Positions 33,418-41,387 of a stretch of DNA of 41,419 bases are shown one piece after another (positions within the stretch are counted from its first letter, which is position 1; the number at the start of each line of letters is the position of its first letter). The translations under genes and the position numbers were made by a program. The stretch comes from an uncultured Oscillospiraceae bacterium. Lineage in GTDB: Bacteria; Bacillota; Clostridia; Oscillospirales; Oscillospiraceae. The DNA lies in contig CALXDL010000064.1 of NCBI GenBank assembly GCA_944387055.1, forward strand, positions 1 to 41,419, in the 5' to 3' direction. The notes beneath the pieces are model-generated. The model made no database searches. It saw only the letters and a program-made list of their open reading frames with translations, and was not told the origin of the DNA.

Positions 33418-34771
33418 GCGGCGGGCAGTGGTCTGCCGGATCCTGGCGCTGGCGCTGGCGGTGGGCCTTGGCGTGTTCCTCATACGCTATTTCATAGACG
33501 GTGGGAGCTGGGCCTCCTCAGCGTTCAACCGGCACCTATATGACACGAATGGCGTGCTGGCCAGCGGCACTGTGCTCGATCGGGATGGGGACGTGCTGTC
33601 CACAGTAGAGGATGGCCAGCGCACTTATTATGACGACGCTGACGTCCGCAAGGCGACCCTCCATGTGGTGGGAGACCTCCAGGGAAACATCGGTACCGGT
33701 GCGCTGAACGCCTTTGCTGACAAGCTGACGGGATACAGCCTCCTCAACGGCGCATTCGGCGCCCAGCAGGGGAACGATCTGTACTTGACCATCGATGCCC
33801 GGTATAACTATGAGGCGTATCGGGCACTGGGCGGCCATGCAGGCACAGTGGCAGTGTACGATTATCAGACGGGCGACATCCTGTGCCTGGTGTCCGCGCC
33901 CAGCTATGATCCCCTGGCGGTCCCACAGGATATCGAGACCAATGAGCGCTACGAGGGCGCGTATCTCAACCGCTTCCTTTCCTCCACGTTCACGCCGGGC
34001 TCCGTGTTCAAGACCGTGACGCTGGCCGCAGCCATCGAGGAGATCCCTGACCTGGACAGCCGCACATGGACCTGCACCGGGAGCGTGGATATCGGCGGTG
34101 AGACGATCATCTGTTCCGGCACGCATGGGGAGCAGGACATCGGGACGGCGTTCGCCAACTCCTGCAACGTGGCTTTCGCGCAGATCGGCCAGGAACTGGG
34201 TGGCTCTGTCCTGGAACGGTATGCGGAAAAGGCGGGACTGACAGACAGTTATTCGATCGACGGTCTGCCCACCGCCAAGGGGACGTTTTCCCTGGAGACG
34301 CTCACCGACGGCCAACTGGGATGGGCAGCGGTCGGCCAGGGCCAGGATCTGGTGAATCCGGCGGCACTGATGGTCTATATGGGCGCCATCGCCAACGGCG
34401 GCCGGGCAGCGGTGCCGCGGATCATCGAAAGGATCGTCGGGCCGTTGGGACTGCCGTCTCTGCCCCGTTTGACCCATAAGACCGGCACACTGCTCTCCCG
34501 CTCCACGGCGGAGCGCTTGGCAGATATGATGGCAGACAACGTGGAAAAGACATACGGCGCAGGCCGCTTCCCAGGCATGGACATCTGTGCGAAATCTGGC
34601 ACCGCAGAGGTGGGGGACGGGAAGACGCCGCATGCTTGGTTCGCAGGGTTCCTGCGGGATGAGGATGCCCCATATGCGTTCGTGGTCTTGGTGGAGAACG
34701 GCGGCGGAGGGTCCTCTGTGGCCGGCACTGTGGCGAGCCAGGTGCTGGACGTGATCGTGAATGGATATTGA
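33404..34771 (+). CDS. Class B penicillin-binding protein (transpeptidase)
   Basis: 455 residues. An N-terminal membrane anchor (about 9-29) and a short non-catalytic region are followed by the transpeptidase domain with S200-V-F-K203, S253-C-N255 and K397-S-G-T. It cross-links glycan made by the SEDS partner encoded upstream. The ATG at 33404 lies within the last codons of the FtsW-like gene (14-bp overlap) and has GAGAGGAGG upstream. It lacks PASTA repeats and has a much reduced N-terminal domain compared with PBP2/FtsI, like the PbpA-type proteins of Actinobacteria and clostridia. Confidence 0.93.
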   Translation: MKKIERRAVVCRILALALAVGLGVFLIRYFIDGGSWASSAFNRHLYDTNGVLASGTVLDRDGDVLSTVEDGQRTYYDDADVRKATLHVVGDLQGNIGTGALNAFADKLTGYSLLNGAFGAQQGNDLYLTIDARYNYEAYRALGGHAGTVAVYDYQTGDILCLVSAPSYDPLAVPQDIETNERYEGAYLNRFLSSTFTPGSVFKTVTLAAAIEEIPDLDSRTWTCTGSVDIGGETIICSGTHGEQDIGTAFANSCNVAFAQIGQELGGSVLERYAEKAGLTDSYSIDGLPTAKGTFSLETLTDGQLGWAAVGQGQDLVNPAALMVYMGAIANGGRAAVPRIIERIVGPLGLPSLPRLTHKTGTLLSRSTAERLADMMADNVEKTYGAGRFPGMDICAKSGTAEVGDGKTPHAWFAGFLRDEDAPYAFVVLVENGGGGSSVAGTVASQVLDVIVNGY

Positions 34772-34790
34772 CGGAAAGAGAGAGACGACG

Positions 34791-35093
34791 ATGAAAGACA
34801 AGAAGAAGGGCTGGCTGCTGCAGACAGTCCGGCAGATGGACCAGGGAGCGATTCTCTCGGGGATCGGGTTCCTGCTGTATTTGGGAGCTTCTGCCCTGGG
34901 CTGGGAGATGGCGGCCGACCTCCTCGCTATCGTGTTCGGGATCGTGTCCGTGTATGTGTTCCTCTCTGTGGCCGAGGGACGGCGGCAGGACAAAGACAAG
35001 GTGAGTTATAGCCTCCTTTGGGGACAGGGCGCGTTGATGATCCTGTTGGTGAGCTGCGCAGTGCTGGCCATCAAACTGCGTCTGGGGCTCTGA
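34791..35093 (+). CDS. Small membrane protein, function unknown
   Basis: About 100 residues. A charged N-terminus (MKDKKKGW) is followed by three hydrophobic segments (about 21-40, 42-60, 78-95). It lies 19 bp after the class B PBP gene, likely in the same transcript, so it may act with the SEDS-PBP pair. The ribosome site (AGAGAGAG) is weak, and no family is recognised. An earlier in-frame ATG at 34761 falls inside the PBP gene. Confidence 0.6.
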   Translation: MKDKKKGWLLQTVRQMDQGAILSGIGFLLYLGASALGWEMAADLLAIVFGIVSVYVFLSVAEGRRQDKDKVSYSLLWGQGALMILLVSCAVLAIKLRLGL

Positions 35094-35192
35094 ACGCGGC
35101 CGCTGGCCTGCCGGCGGGATCTGGCCGCATGTCCTGATCGAGGACAAGGCGCGTGTGCACATCGATCGAACACGGATCTTGCAGAGCTTTTA

Positions 35193-35222
35193 TTGACATG
35201 CCAGGCAGTTGCGGGGTATCAT
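35193..35222 (+). promoter_or_regulatory. Promoter of the HAD phosphatase gene
   Basis: TTGACA (35193-35198), 18-bp spacer, TATCAT (35217-35222), about 55 bp before the start codon. Confidence 0.65.
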
Positions 35223-35276
35223 GATAGAAACGATCAGTGACGGTGGACAAGGCAGCGGAGCAGATAGGAGTGGGAT

Positions 35277-35960
35277 ATGAAGAGAGACCGGACCATACGA
35301 TTGGTGACGTTCGACTTGGATGGCACGATGCTGGATGACGAATGGGCCCATGCAGAGGCGAACCGCAGGATCAGTGAACGTCTGGGGCTGGACGACACCC
35401 TCCTGGGGAAGATGACGGGTTATCCAGTCCGCCTTCGCTGGAGGGAACTCTGCCGGGCGGCCGGTGTGGAGGCAGACATCGAATCGCTGGCACAGGAGCA
35501 TTTCCGCATCACGGCGGAACTGGTGGAGGAGGCGGGCGTGCCTGCCGCTCCAGGCCTGATGGCGACGATGCAGGCGCTGAAGGAGCAGGGATATATCGTG
35601 GCGGTGGTCTCCTCCTCGGACGGCCCGTTCGTCAAAGCGATGACAGACCGCTTGGGCGTGAGCGCCTACATCGACCACTTCGTCTCCCAGGAACAGGTAG
35701 AGGAGCTCAAGCCGGCACCGGACATCTACTGGAAGGCCCAAGGACTGGCGGGGGTCCGGCCGGAACAGTCCATCGGAATCGAGGACAGTGAGCCTGGCTG
35801 TCTGGCGCTCCGGCGTGCCGGGATGTACACCATCGGATTCCGGGACGAAGGACGCAACCAGCAAGTGCTGGAAGATGTAGATACATGGATCGACCGGATG
35901 GAGGAACTGTTTCCCATCCTGGAGAGATTGCAGGGGAGAGACCTCGTTTCCACCCCTTGA
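35277..35960 (+). CDS. HAD-superfamily hydrolase (beta-phosphoglucomutase-like)
   Basis: A 227-residue phosphatase or phosphomutase. Motif I is FDLDGTMLDDEW (nucleophile and acid/base Asp near 13 and 15), motif II is VVSSSD, motif III is the Lys of KPAPDIY, and motif IV is IEDSEPG. A helical cap domain lies between motifs I and II, as in the PGMB subfamily. The substrate cannot be told. It has its own promoter and a terminator directly after. Confidence 0.9.
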   Translation: MKRDRTIRLVTFDLDGTMLDDEWAHAEANRRISERLGLDDTLLGKMTGYPVRLRWRELCRAAGVEADIESLAQEHFRITAELVEEAGVPAAPGLMATMQALKEQGYIVAVVSSSDGPFVKAMTDRLGVSAYIDHFVSQEQVEELKPAPDIYWKAQGLAGVRPEQSIGIEDSEPGCLALRRAGMYTIGFRDEGRNQQVLEDVDTWIDRMEELFPILERLQGRDLVSTP

Positions 35961-35963
35961 GAG

Positions 35964-35985
35964 AGGACCGGCCAGAGCCGGTCCT
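35964..35985 (+). terminator. Terminator after the HAD gene
   Basis: AGGACCGGC / GCCGGTCCT (9 bp), 4-nt loop, then a run of T. Confidence 0.9.
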
Positions 35986-36226
35986 TTTTTTGCCGACAAA
36001 ACAGCTGCCAATAGAAAACTTTTTCGTGGGAGCCTGCGTCTATAGGGTAGATCAGATCCAGGTCTTCCTGCGGCCTATCCTGCTGCATCAGGAGAAGCTG
36101 CAAGAGCGTCGTATACATATCCGAAGGACCTGGAGGATCGAGAGGGGGCCCCTGCCAAGACATGCCGGTGTGGATGATGGGCGTGTCCACGGATCGGCCG
36201 TCTCGAGGCCGAAAGGAGGAGCGGAT

Positions 36227-37144
36227 ATGTGCGCATATCGTGATCGACCGGAACAAGCTGCAGGGGAGCGCTGCGTCCGGCGCCGTCCGGCACGCAGCCG
36301 GTCTGCCCGGAGGAAACGGAGGTTCCCCCTGTCTTTGCTGCTGGTGGGGATCTTGCTGTTGGGTGGGAACGCTCTTTTGGGCAGTGGTTCCGCTATTTGG
36401 GACATGGAGCTGGGGGAAGGGCAGCAGTCTGAGGTCTCCGAACCAGCCGGCGGCATGGATCCGGGGTCTGAGACTGGTCAGGAACTTGCCCCGCCCACTG
36501 TGGACACGACACAAGAGGATGTGGATACGGAACCGGATGAGGATCGCAGCGAAGAGGCTGCAGCAGAGCAGGACCTGCGTTTGGTGAACAGGGACCATCC
36601 GCTGCCGGAGGACCTTCTCGCCCCTGAGCTGACGTACCTTCGGAATGGACAGGCCATCGACACCCGTGTCTATCCAGACCTGCAGGCGATGATGGATGCC
36701 GCCCGCGCGGAAGGATATCATCCGCTGATCTGCTCGTCTTTCCGTACATGGGACAAGCAGGAGCAGCTGTTCGAGCGGAAAGTCCGTTCCTACCAGGACC
36801 AGGGATATGACAGAGAGGAAGCCGAGGAGATGGCAGCCGTGTGGGTGGCCCGGCCAGGCACCAGCGAACATCAGTTGGGAGTGGCGGTGGATATCGTCTC
36901 TGAGGAATATCAGATCCTCGACGAAGGACAAGAGGACACACCGCTCCAACAGTGGCTGATGGAACATTGCTGGGAGTACGGGTTCATCCTCCGCTATCCA
37001 GTGGGGAGCCAGGAAATCACAGGTGTGGGTTATGAGCCCTGGCATTATCGTTATGTGGGGAAAGAGGCGGCACTGGCCATCCGGGACCAGGGCGTTTGCC
37101 TGGAGGAATATCTGGCTCAGATGGAGATGGACGCAGCAGACTGA
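36227..37144 (+). CDS. D-alanyl-D-alanine carboxypeptidase, VanY family
   Basis: A 305-residue membrane-anchored peptidase that trims D-Ala from peptidoglycan stems. A basic N-terminus and one membrane segment (about 33-53) lead to an acidic linker (60-115) and the M15B domain. Zinc ligands are H215 and D222 in SEHQLGVAVD, and H273 in PWHYRYVG; SSFRTWDKQ (170-178) is also typical. The start at 36227 is chosen for its GAAAGGAGGAG; the frame stays open upstream to 35885 across the HAD gene end, but that part is not protein-like. No vancomycin-resistance genes are nearby, so it is a housekeeping type. Confidence 0.92.
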   Translation: MCAYRDRPEQAAGERCVRRRPARSRSARRKRRFPLSLLLVGILLLGGNALLGSGSAIWDMELGEGQQSEVSEPAGGMDPGSETGQELAPPTVDTTQEDVDTEPDEDRSEEAAAEQDLRLVNRDHPLPEDLLAPELTYLRNGQAIDTRVYPDLQAMMDAARAEGYHPLICSSFRTWDKQEQLFERKVRSYQDQGYDREEAEEMAAVWVARPGTSEHQLGVAVDIVSEEYQILDEGQEDTPLQQWLMEHCWEYGFILRYPVGSQEITGVGYEPWHYRYVGKEAALAIRDQGVCLEEYLAQMEMDAAD

Positions 37145-37177
37145 CTGCGTCAGAGGCTTATCCAGCAGGGAAAGGAA

Positions 37178-37206
37178 GAGCCGGGACCGATGATCGGTCC
37201 CGGCTC
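37178..37206 (+). terminator. Terminator after the VanY-like gene
   Basis: GAGCCGGGACCGA / TCGGTCCCGGCTC (13 bp), 3-nt loop, then TTTT. Confidence 0.9.
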
Positions 37207-37224
37207 TTTTCTGCTGGTCGAAGG

Positions 37225-37246
37225 GGCTCCTGATCGTACAGGAGCC
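37225..37246 (-). terminator. Weak terminator hairpin after the helicase fusion gene
   Basis: GGCTCCTG / CAGGAGCC with a 6-nt loop lies 64 bp downstream of the fusion gene. The T tail on the minus strand is poor (CCCTTCG). Confidence 0.35.
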
Positions 37247-37309
37247 GGAAGCGGCCTTCTGCGCCATCAAGAGGTGGGCCGGAGAAGGAGGCACTGACGG
37301 GCGCATCGC

Positions 37310-40300
37310 TTAGAACAGGCGCAGCTGCTGGGCTGGCCGTTCCCGGCGGGCAAGCGTCTCCCGGACCACGGAGGATGACAGGTCGGAAAGGAAGGGAGAG
37401 GGCGCGGGCCCGCAGGAGAGGATCAGCTCATCCCGGGCACGCGTCATGCCCACATAGAGGAGCCGGCGCTCCTCGGCTAGATCCGCAGAGGGATCCCCGC
37501 CCTCCAGGGGGAGGACACCGGCATCCAGGCCCGCTAGGAACACCACGGGGAATTCCGACCCTTTGGAGGCATGGAGCGTCATGAGGTGCACGGCGCCAGA
37601 TGCCCAGTTCCGGCCGGAAGCCCGCTGCAGGTCCGCCTCACGCCCCAGGGCGATCGTCTCCCACAGCGACTGGAAACTGCTGTGGAACACCGCGATATCC
37701 CGCAAGTGCTCCAATGCGGGCGTGGCTCCATAGGCCTCGCTCCAGCGCTCCACCAGCCTGCGCGGCTTCTCTTTGGATACCAGAGGGCGCCAATGCTCTG
37801 CCCGGACCAGCCAGTCCTCTGGGACGGCGCCGCCGGCTGCTGCCCCAGGGCTATCCTGCTGGAGCGCTTCCCGTACAGAGGTGATCTGGTCGTCCGTGCA
37901 GCCCCAGAGGAGACGCAACGCTGTCTCCAGTGCGGCCGTGTCAGCCGGTTCCGAGAGGGAGCGGAAGAACGCCAGCAGGCCCCGCACTTCCGGGGCGTCT
38001 ATGGATGCTTCCCGGCCGCTGACCACGCAAGGGATGTCATCATGCCGGAGACAGGACTCGATGGCCGTCAGCTGCCGGTGCGTACGGCACAGGACCGCGA
38101 TGTCGGAAAAGGCCCAGAGGGGCCGGCCATAGGCGAGATGCTGTGCCTCCAGCATGTCCACGCCGCCGGTCATGCGGCCGATCTCTTTTGCGATGGCCAC
38201 GGCCTCAGTGAAGCTGTCCTGGGCCTGCAGCAGACGCACGGGGGCACCGGAAGGACGGCGGGGGACGAGGATGCGCGCCTCCCCCGGGGCCCGGTCGATG
38301 ACGGACAGGGCCGCCTGGATGATCTCGGGCGTGGATCGGTAGTCCTCCTCCAGCCGGATAGTCCGGAGCCCAGGGAGATCCTCCGCGAGATGGCGGAAGA
38401 CCTCACCACAGGCGCCCCGGAAACCATAGATGGATTGGTCGCGATCGCCGATGACGAACAAGCTGCGTCCCCTCTGCGCCCAGGCCCGTACAAGGGCATA
38501 TTGGGTATCATCCACATCCTGGAACTCGTCCACCAAGATGTGGCGGAAGCTGCGGCGGCCCGTCGTATCCACGGTGAGCGCCTGGATCACCAGGTCGTCG
38601 AAGTCCAGGACACCCAGGGAACGCAGACGAGCACGATATGCCTCGTATAACGCAAGATCTAGGCCGATGGCCTCCGGTGAGGCACCATTTTTCACTCGTG
38701 AGATATCTTGGAGCAGCTTTTTCCCACTGCCCTTGCGCCCATGGGCGCGGAGCAGCGCTTCAGAGATATCCAGAGCATCACCTGGTGCGAGCAGGTGCGC
38801 GCCTTCCAAGAGACGGAGACAGATGGAATGGAACGTGCCGATGGTGACGGCAGATGCGGCGCGTTTCTTGCCGAGCCTCTGTTCCAGGCGAGAGCGCATC
38901 TCGCTGGCAGCCTGTCTGGTGAAGGTCACGGCGGTGATCTCCCCTGGCTTCACACCGCATGCTTCCACCAGCCAGGCGATGCGGGCGACCAGCGTCCGGG
39001 TCTTGCCGGTACCGGGGCCTGCGATGACGGCCACTGCGGACTCAGGCGCGGTGACCGCCGTTTCCTGAAGGGCATTGAGCGGTGTGTGGACCGGCGGCGC
39101 AGCCAATGGGGAGGAGGTCTTCTCCAACGTTGCGGCGGCCCGCTCCGTTCGGCGGAGCGGCTCTGCACGGAAGAGGGAGATCTGTCCGCTCAAGCGCTGG
39201 ATCTCGCCCGGTGCGAGGAGAGAGATGGTCCCATATTCTCCGTCGAATCCGGCCCGGCGCTCTACCTGACCCGCCCGCAGCCGGCGGATGCCCTCTGCTA
39301 CGCAGGGGCCGGCGATCCGCCGGATGTCTTCTTCCGGCACGTCCCGCAGGATGGAGAACTCTGGCCCGAGCGCCCGGAGCATCTGCTCATAGAGCGCCTG
39401 CGTCTTCTTCCCGGCAGCAGAGGCTCCGGTGGACGCGGCGATGACTTCCGGCAGGGGCGCCAGACTTTCGAAAGGCTTTGCCCCTGGGGGATGGAAGCCC
39501 ACCGGACGGTCTGCCAATATCTCCACGCGATGCTCCACACCGATGGTCAGCCGTTTTCCGCAGACGGGGCAGATGCCGCCGCGTGCCTCCGTCTCAGCCG
39601 GAGTGAGGCATACCCCGCAGTTGCGGTGGCCGTCCAGATGGTATTTCCCCTCCTCTGGGAAGAATTCCACTGTGCCCAGGAACCCATCGCCTGTGCGGAT
39701 CGCGTGTACGAGCTCCGGGTAAGAGAACCCGGTATCCAGCAGGTCGGCTTCCCGGCCCAATTTGGATGGGGAATGGGCGTCAGAATGCGAGACGAGCGTG
39801 AGGTGATCCAGAGCGGAGACGCGCCAGTTCATGGGAGGATCGGAAGAGAGGCCTGTCTCCACTGCGTGGATACAGCCGCTCAAGTCGCCGAAACATTCCT
39901 CTAAGGTATCGAATCCTGAGAAAGCGCCGAACAGGGAGAAATGCGGCGTCCAGATATGGGCAGGGATGAGTTCCGCGTCAGGGACGGCGGTGAGCGTCAG
40001 CTCCAGGAGGTCTCGGCTGTCCAATCCCAGGATGGGGCGGCCGTCAGAGCGGATGTTCCCGATGGCCTCCAGCCTGGCGGCGAGCTCGTCTGCAGCTTCC
40101 AACGAGGGCAGGAGGATGAGATGGTGGACCTTCCGCGTCTTGCCATGGCGCTTATAGATACAGCTGATCTCCCCGGTAATGACGAACCGTGGCGCCGGTC
40201 CAGGACCGTGCTCTGGGAGCCTCAGCTCCTCACGGAGCGCATAGACGCCTTCGCCGGCGGGGACGAGCTGCTCCTGCATCTCCGCCCGCCAGGCGGGGTG

Positions 40301-40429
40301 AGTGAAGTCCCCGGTGCCCAGCAGACGGATGCCTTTGCGGCTGGCCCACTGATCGAGATGAGGCAGGTCACACTCCCGGCTGGTGGCGCGGGAGAAGCGA
40401 GAGTGGATGTGCAGATCGGCGATGTACAA
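37310..40429 (-). CDS. Endonuclease Q-like PHP nuclease fused to UvrD-family helicase
   Basis: 1039 residues. Residues 1-420 form a PHP metallo-hydrolase: DLHIHS (5-10), GTGDFTHP (38-45), HSDAHS (215-220). A zinc knuckle follows with C271, C274, C287 and C290, and a segment ends in GFDGEYGTISL (394-404). This layout matches the TIGR00375/endonuclease Q family, which nicks DNA at deaminated bases in archaea and some bacteria. Residues 450-1035 are a superfamily 1 helicase: Walker A GPGTGKT (471-477), DEFQD (634-638), GDRDQSIYGFRG (661-672) and VGMTRARDE near the end. The start TTG follows GAGGAGG; an in-frame ATG at 40504 lies beyond a hairpin. The nuclease activity is inferred from the family. 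Confidence 0.88.
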   Translation of the reverse strand: MYIADLHIHSRFSRATSRECDLPHLDQWASRKGIRLLGTGDFTHPAWRAEMQEQLVPAGEGVYALREELRLPEHGPGPAPRFVITGEISCIYKRHGKTRKVHHLILLPSLEAADELAARLEAIGNIRSDGRPILGLDSRDLLELTLTAVPDAELIPAHIWTPHFSLFGAFSGFDTLEECFGDLSGCIHAVETGLSSDPPMNWRVSALDHLTLVSHSDAHSPSKLGREADLLDTGFSYPELVHAIRTGDGFLGTVEFFPEEGKYHLDGHRNCGVCLTPAETEARGGICPVCGKRLTIGVEHRVEILADRPVGFHPPGAKPFESLAPLPEVIAASTGASAAGKKTQALYEQMLRALGPEFSILRDVPEEDIRRIAGPCVAEGIRRLRAGQVERRAGFDGEYGTISLLAPGEIQRLSGQISLFRAEPLRRTERAAATLEKTSSPLAAPPVHTPLNALQETAVTAPESAVAVIAGPGTGKTRTLVARIAWLVEACGVKPGEITAVTFTRQAASEMRSRLEQRLGKKRAASAVTIGTFHSICLRLLEGAHLLAPGDALDISEALLRAHGRKGSGKKLLQDISRVKNGASPEAIGLDLALYEAYRARLRSLGVLDFDDLVIQALTVDTTGRRSFRHILVDEFQDVDDTQYALVRAWAQRGRSLFVIGDRDQSIYGFRGACGEVFRHLAEDLPGLRTIRLEEDYRSTPEIIQAALSVIDRAPGEARILVPRRPSGAPVRLLQAQDSFTEAVAIAKEIGRMTGGVDMLEAQHLAYGRPLWAFSDIAVLCRTHRQLTAIESCLRHDDIPCVVSGREASIDAPEVRGLLAFFRSLSEPADTAALETALRLLWGCTDDQITSVREALQQDSPGAAAGGAVPEDWLVRAEHWRPLVSKEKPRRLVERWSEAYGATPALEHLRDIAVFHSSFQSLWETIALGREADLQRASGRNWASGAVHLMTLHASKGSEFPVVFLAGLDAGVLPLEGGDPSADLAEERRLLYVGMTRARDELILSCGPAPSPFLSDLSSSVVRETLARRERPAQQLRLF

Positions 40430-40462
40430 AGCTGGTGCCTCCTCACATGGATAAAATAGAGA

Positions 40463-40490
40463 GGACGCGCGGCGTGGAGCCTGCGCGTCC
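40463..40490 (-). terminator. Terminator after the DtxR-like gene
   Basis: On the minus strand GGACGCGC, 12-nt loop, GCGCGTCC, then TCTCTATTTT. It lies between the regulator and the helicase fusion and argues that they are at least partly separate transcripts. Confidence 0.6.
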
Positions 40491-40508
40491 CAATGGCGGT
40501 CCATGGAC

Positions 40509-40892
40509 TCAGACCGACCGATCGTCCAGGTGTTCCTTGACGAACTGACGGAGCTTGGAGAACGTCTCGTCGCTCAGATCATGCTCGACCTTGCAGGCAT
40601 CCTCGGCAGCGGTCTCCGGAGAGACGCCCAACCAGGTGAAGAGCTTCGTAATGGTCTTATGACGGCTGTAGACGCGGCTGGCGATCTCCATCCCGTTGTC
40701 TGTCAGCGTGATATAGCCATCGGGGGCCATGGTGATATAGCCGTTCTCCCGCAGTTTCTTCATGGCGATGCTGACGCTAGGCTTGGAGTACCCCAGCTCG
40801 TTGACCACGTCGATGGAACGTACCATCCCGCGCCGTTCCTTGAGCATCAGGATAGACTCCAGATAGTCTTCCGCAGATTCATGGATCACCAC
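40509..40892 (-). CDS. DtxR/MntR-family metal-dependent regulator
   Basis: A 127-residue regulator with an N-terminal winged helix-turn-helix (about 5-65, VNELGYSKPSVSIAMKKL) and a metal-binding dimerisation domain, without the SH3 domain of longer members. Likely ligands are D9, E12, H78, C100, E103 and H104. D9/E12 resemble manganese-type MntR, while C100-x2-E103-H104 resembles iron-type DtxR. Its metal is therefore uncertain. The start is GTG (40892 or the next codon) after TGAGGTGA. It is divergent from a 37-codon ORF; the gap contains an ATGAT/ATCAT repeat and a GCAAGG/CCTTGC repeat that could be operators. Confidence 0.9.
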   Translation of the reverse strand: MVIHESAEDYLESILMLKERRGMVRSIDVVNELGYSKPSVSIAMKKLRENGYITMAPDGYITLTDNGMEIASRVYSRHKTITKLFTWLGVSPETAAEDACKVEHDLSDETFSKLRQFVKEHLDDRSV

Positions 40893-40959
40893 AGCGGGTC
40901 ACCTCACTTTCAGGGATCTCTGATGATCAGTATCATGTTAACAAGAACGGGAGAGAATT

Positions 40960-40980
40960 GCAAGGACCTTTTTCCCTTGC
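40960..40980. promoter_or_regulatory. Inverted repeat in the DtxR-like/small-ORF divergent gap
   Basis: GCAAGG-N9-CCTTGC, 21 bp, about 30 bp before the small ORF. It may be a regulator site or a small hairpin in the leader; no target is proven. Confidence 0.3.
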
Positions 40981-41011
40981 CTGATGTGGGTACTCGATAA
41001 GGAGGAGAGCG

Positions 41012-41125
41012 ATGCACATCGTGCCCCAGCAGACGGTTTTTGGCCGGGAAGTCATGGAGATATCGCTGGAGCAGAGAGGACTCCGTACACATATGACGGA
41101 CACCGATCGCATCCGGCTGGGCTAG
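41012..41125 (+). CDS. Candidate small protein of 37 residues
   Basis: ATG at 41012, stop TAG at 41123, preceded by AAGGAGGAG at ideal spacing, one of the best ribosome sites in the window. The product begins MHIVPQQTVFGREVMEIS and ends DTDRIRLG. It is charged and soluble-looking, with no membrane segment. It is divergent from the DtxR/MntR-like gene and could be a metal-related small protein or a leader peptide. I do not recognise a family. Confidence 0.45.
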   Translation: MHIVPQQTVFGREVMEISLEQRGLRTHMTDTDRIRLG

Positions 41126-41213
41126 TGTCCTGCTGTCATGGCAGCTCCGTCGTATGGAGGAGAGGTCCCTGATAGCGGTCGCGAAAAAAATGTAAAAAAT
41201 CGAAAATTTGGTG

Positions 41214-41242
41214 TTGACATTTCTGCTGCCCCTTGCTATACT
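41214..41242 (+). promoter_or_regulatory. Strong promoter of the tRNA region
   Basis: TTGACA (41214-41219), exactly 17 bp, TATACT (41237-41242), with A-rich sequence upstream like an UP element. It is typical of stable RNA genes. Confidence 0.85.
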
Positions 41243-41296
41243 AACAACTGTTCCGAGCACGCTGGCCTCAAGAGGCAAGCTGCTGCAGGACGATTT

Positions 41297-41344
41297 GGGG
41301 GTATAGCTCAGCTGGGAGCCCGGTTGAAGCGGTAAACAACCCCC
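41297..41344 (+). pseudogene. Truncated tRNA-Ala-like fragment (48 nt)
   Basis: The first 22 nt are identical to the 5' end of the tRNA-Ala at 41388, covering the acceptor 5' strand and most of the D arm. After that the sequence differs. It still folds on paper as GGGGG (41297-41301) with CCCCC (41340-41344), an intact D hairpin GCTC/GAGC, and a second hairpin GGTTG/CAACC with a 10-nt loop. There is no T arm, so it cannot be a normal tRNA. It lies directly downstream of the strong promoter. Confidence 0.6.
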
Positions 41345-41387
41345 GTACAGGGAACATAAAAATTAAACATCACAATCTCTCTTATCT

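Noticed and set aside
36227-37144. Vancomycin resistance determinant
   Set aside because: VanY-type peptidases are common housekeeping enzymes, and no vanH, vanA, vanX or vanRS genes are nearby.
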